This document shows, piece after piece, positions 6,143-6,201 of a stretch of 6,201 nucleotides of DNA. Source of the DNA: Candidatus Izemoplasma sp. (GTDB taxonomy: Bacteria; Bacillota_I; Bacilli_A; Izemoplasmatales; Izemoplasmataceae); assembly GCA_007116205.1 (NCBI GenBank), contig SKIY01000123.1, positions 1-6,201 of the forward strand, given 5' to 3'. Numbering within the stretch: position 1 is the stretch's first letter; every line of letters starts with the position of its first letter. The notes beneath the pieces were generated by a model, which saw only the letters and a program-made list of their open reading frames with translations, was not told where the DNA came from and did no database searches. Made by a program: the position numbers and the translations under genes.

Positions 6143-6150
6143 CATAAATA

Positions 6151-6179
6151 ATTTTATCTTACTTTATTTTTTTTTACAA
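6151..6179 (-). promoter_or_regulatory. Sigma-A-type promoter driving the putative sRNA
   Basis: On the minus strand, -35 TTGTAA (6179-6174; 4 of 6 to consensus) and -10 TAAAAT (6156-6151; 5 of 6) are separated by exactly 17 bp of A-rich spacer. The predicted start, 6143-6145, coincides with the base of the hairpin. From 6180 to 6201 I see nothing identifiable. Confidence 0.55.
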
Positions 6180-6201
6180 GGGTTTCCATAAAATTTAATA
6201 A

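Larger units (their letters stand above)
6036..6145 (-). ncRNA. Putative small RNA of about 110 nt with C-rich apical loop
   Basis: A promoter (6151-6179) predicts a start near 6143-6145, exactly at the foot of a long hairpin (outer stem 6142-6127 with 6085-6070). That hairpin is followed 7 nt later by an intrinsic terminator (6062-6041) with a U-tract ending near 6036. Inside the outer stem is a 6/1 internal loop, then a second stem (6120-6111 with 6096-6087; five Watson-Crick pairs GUUAU/AUAAC next to the loop, extended mainly by G-U pairs). It is capped by a 14-nt unpaired loop of six C, UAA, CCC and UA (6110-6097). C-rich loops are a hallmark of Firmicutes antisense sRNAs that pair with Shine-Dalgarno sites. 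I do not recognise it as 6S, SRP RNA, tmRNA, RNase P RNA or a riboswitch. Promoter, structure and terminator are seen; transcription and function are inferred. Confidence 0.5.

Noticed and set aside
1..6201. Reassigned UGA (mycoplasma code 4).
   Set aside because: Trp codons I checked in the lipoprotein, rocD and the small membrane protein are TGG, the genes end in TAA or TAG, and none of the frames needs UGA read-through.
1..6201. tRNA, rRNA, CRISPR array, insertion sequence or prophage genes.
   Set aside because: I saw no cloverleaf with CCA/TTCGA motifs, no regularly spaced DNA repeats, no transposase or integrase reading frame and no target-site duplications.

Overview
The window looks like chromosomal DNA from a low-GC, Firmicutes- or Mycoplasmatota-type bacterium. 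Intergenic DNA is very AT-rich, Shine-Dalgarno sites are of the AGGAGG type, intrinsic terminators have U-tracts, and the galU and aspB products resemble Bacillus GtaB and AspB. Every tryptophan codon I read is TGG and the stops are TAA or TAG, so the standard code fits. The large acidic InlB-repeat lipoprotein is a type I associate with free-living Mollicutes relatives (Acholeplasma/Izemoplasma/Haloplasma-like) as well as some Firmicutes. That placement is inference only.

Every gene I can support lies on the minus strand, so transcription runs from high to low coordinates as a series of short, separately terminated units. From the right: (i) 6201-6036 holds no convincing protein gene. It has a promoter at 6151-6179, a long hairpin at 6070-6142 with a C-rich apical loop, and an intrinsic terminator at 6041-6062. 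Together these look like a previously unannotated small RNA of about 110 nt. (ii) 5957-5724 is a 77-residue multi-pass membrane protein of unknown function with its own promoter, a strong RBS and a strong terminator. (iii) 5563-3156 is a two-gene aminotransferase operon, rocD (ornithine aminotransferase) followed after 14 nt by an aspB-type aspartate aminotransferase. It has a good promoter at 5628-5656 and a terminator whose 5' arm is the end of the aspB coding sequence. (iv) 3075-2200 is galU/gtaB, UTP-glucose-1-phosphate uridylyltransferase, with a terminator starting at its stop codon. (v) 2055-1 is the N-terminal 685 residues of a surface lipoprotein that continues beyond the left edge. 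It has a lipobox, six InlB B-type repeats, two OB-fold-like modules and perhaps the start of a further Ig-like domain.

The two aminotransferases work together naturally. RocD passes the delta-amino group of ornithine to 2-oxoglutarate, giving glutamate-5-semialdehyde and glutamate. The aspartate aminotransferase can then move the glutamate amino group to oxaloacetate and regenerate 2-oxoglutarate. GalU supplies UDP-glucose for glycolipids or surface glycans. The most interesting unexplained element is the putative sRNA at the right end.
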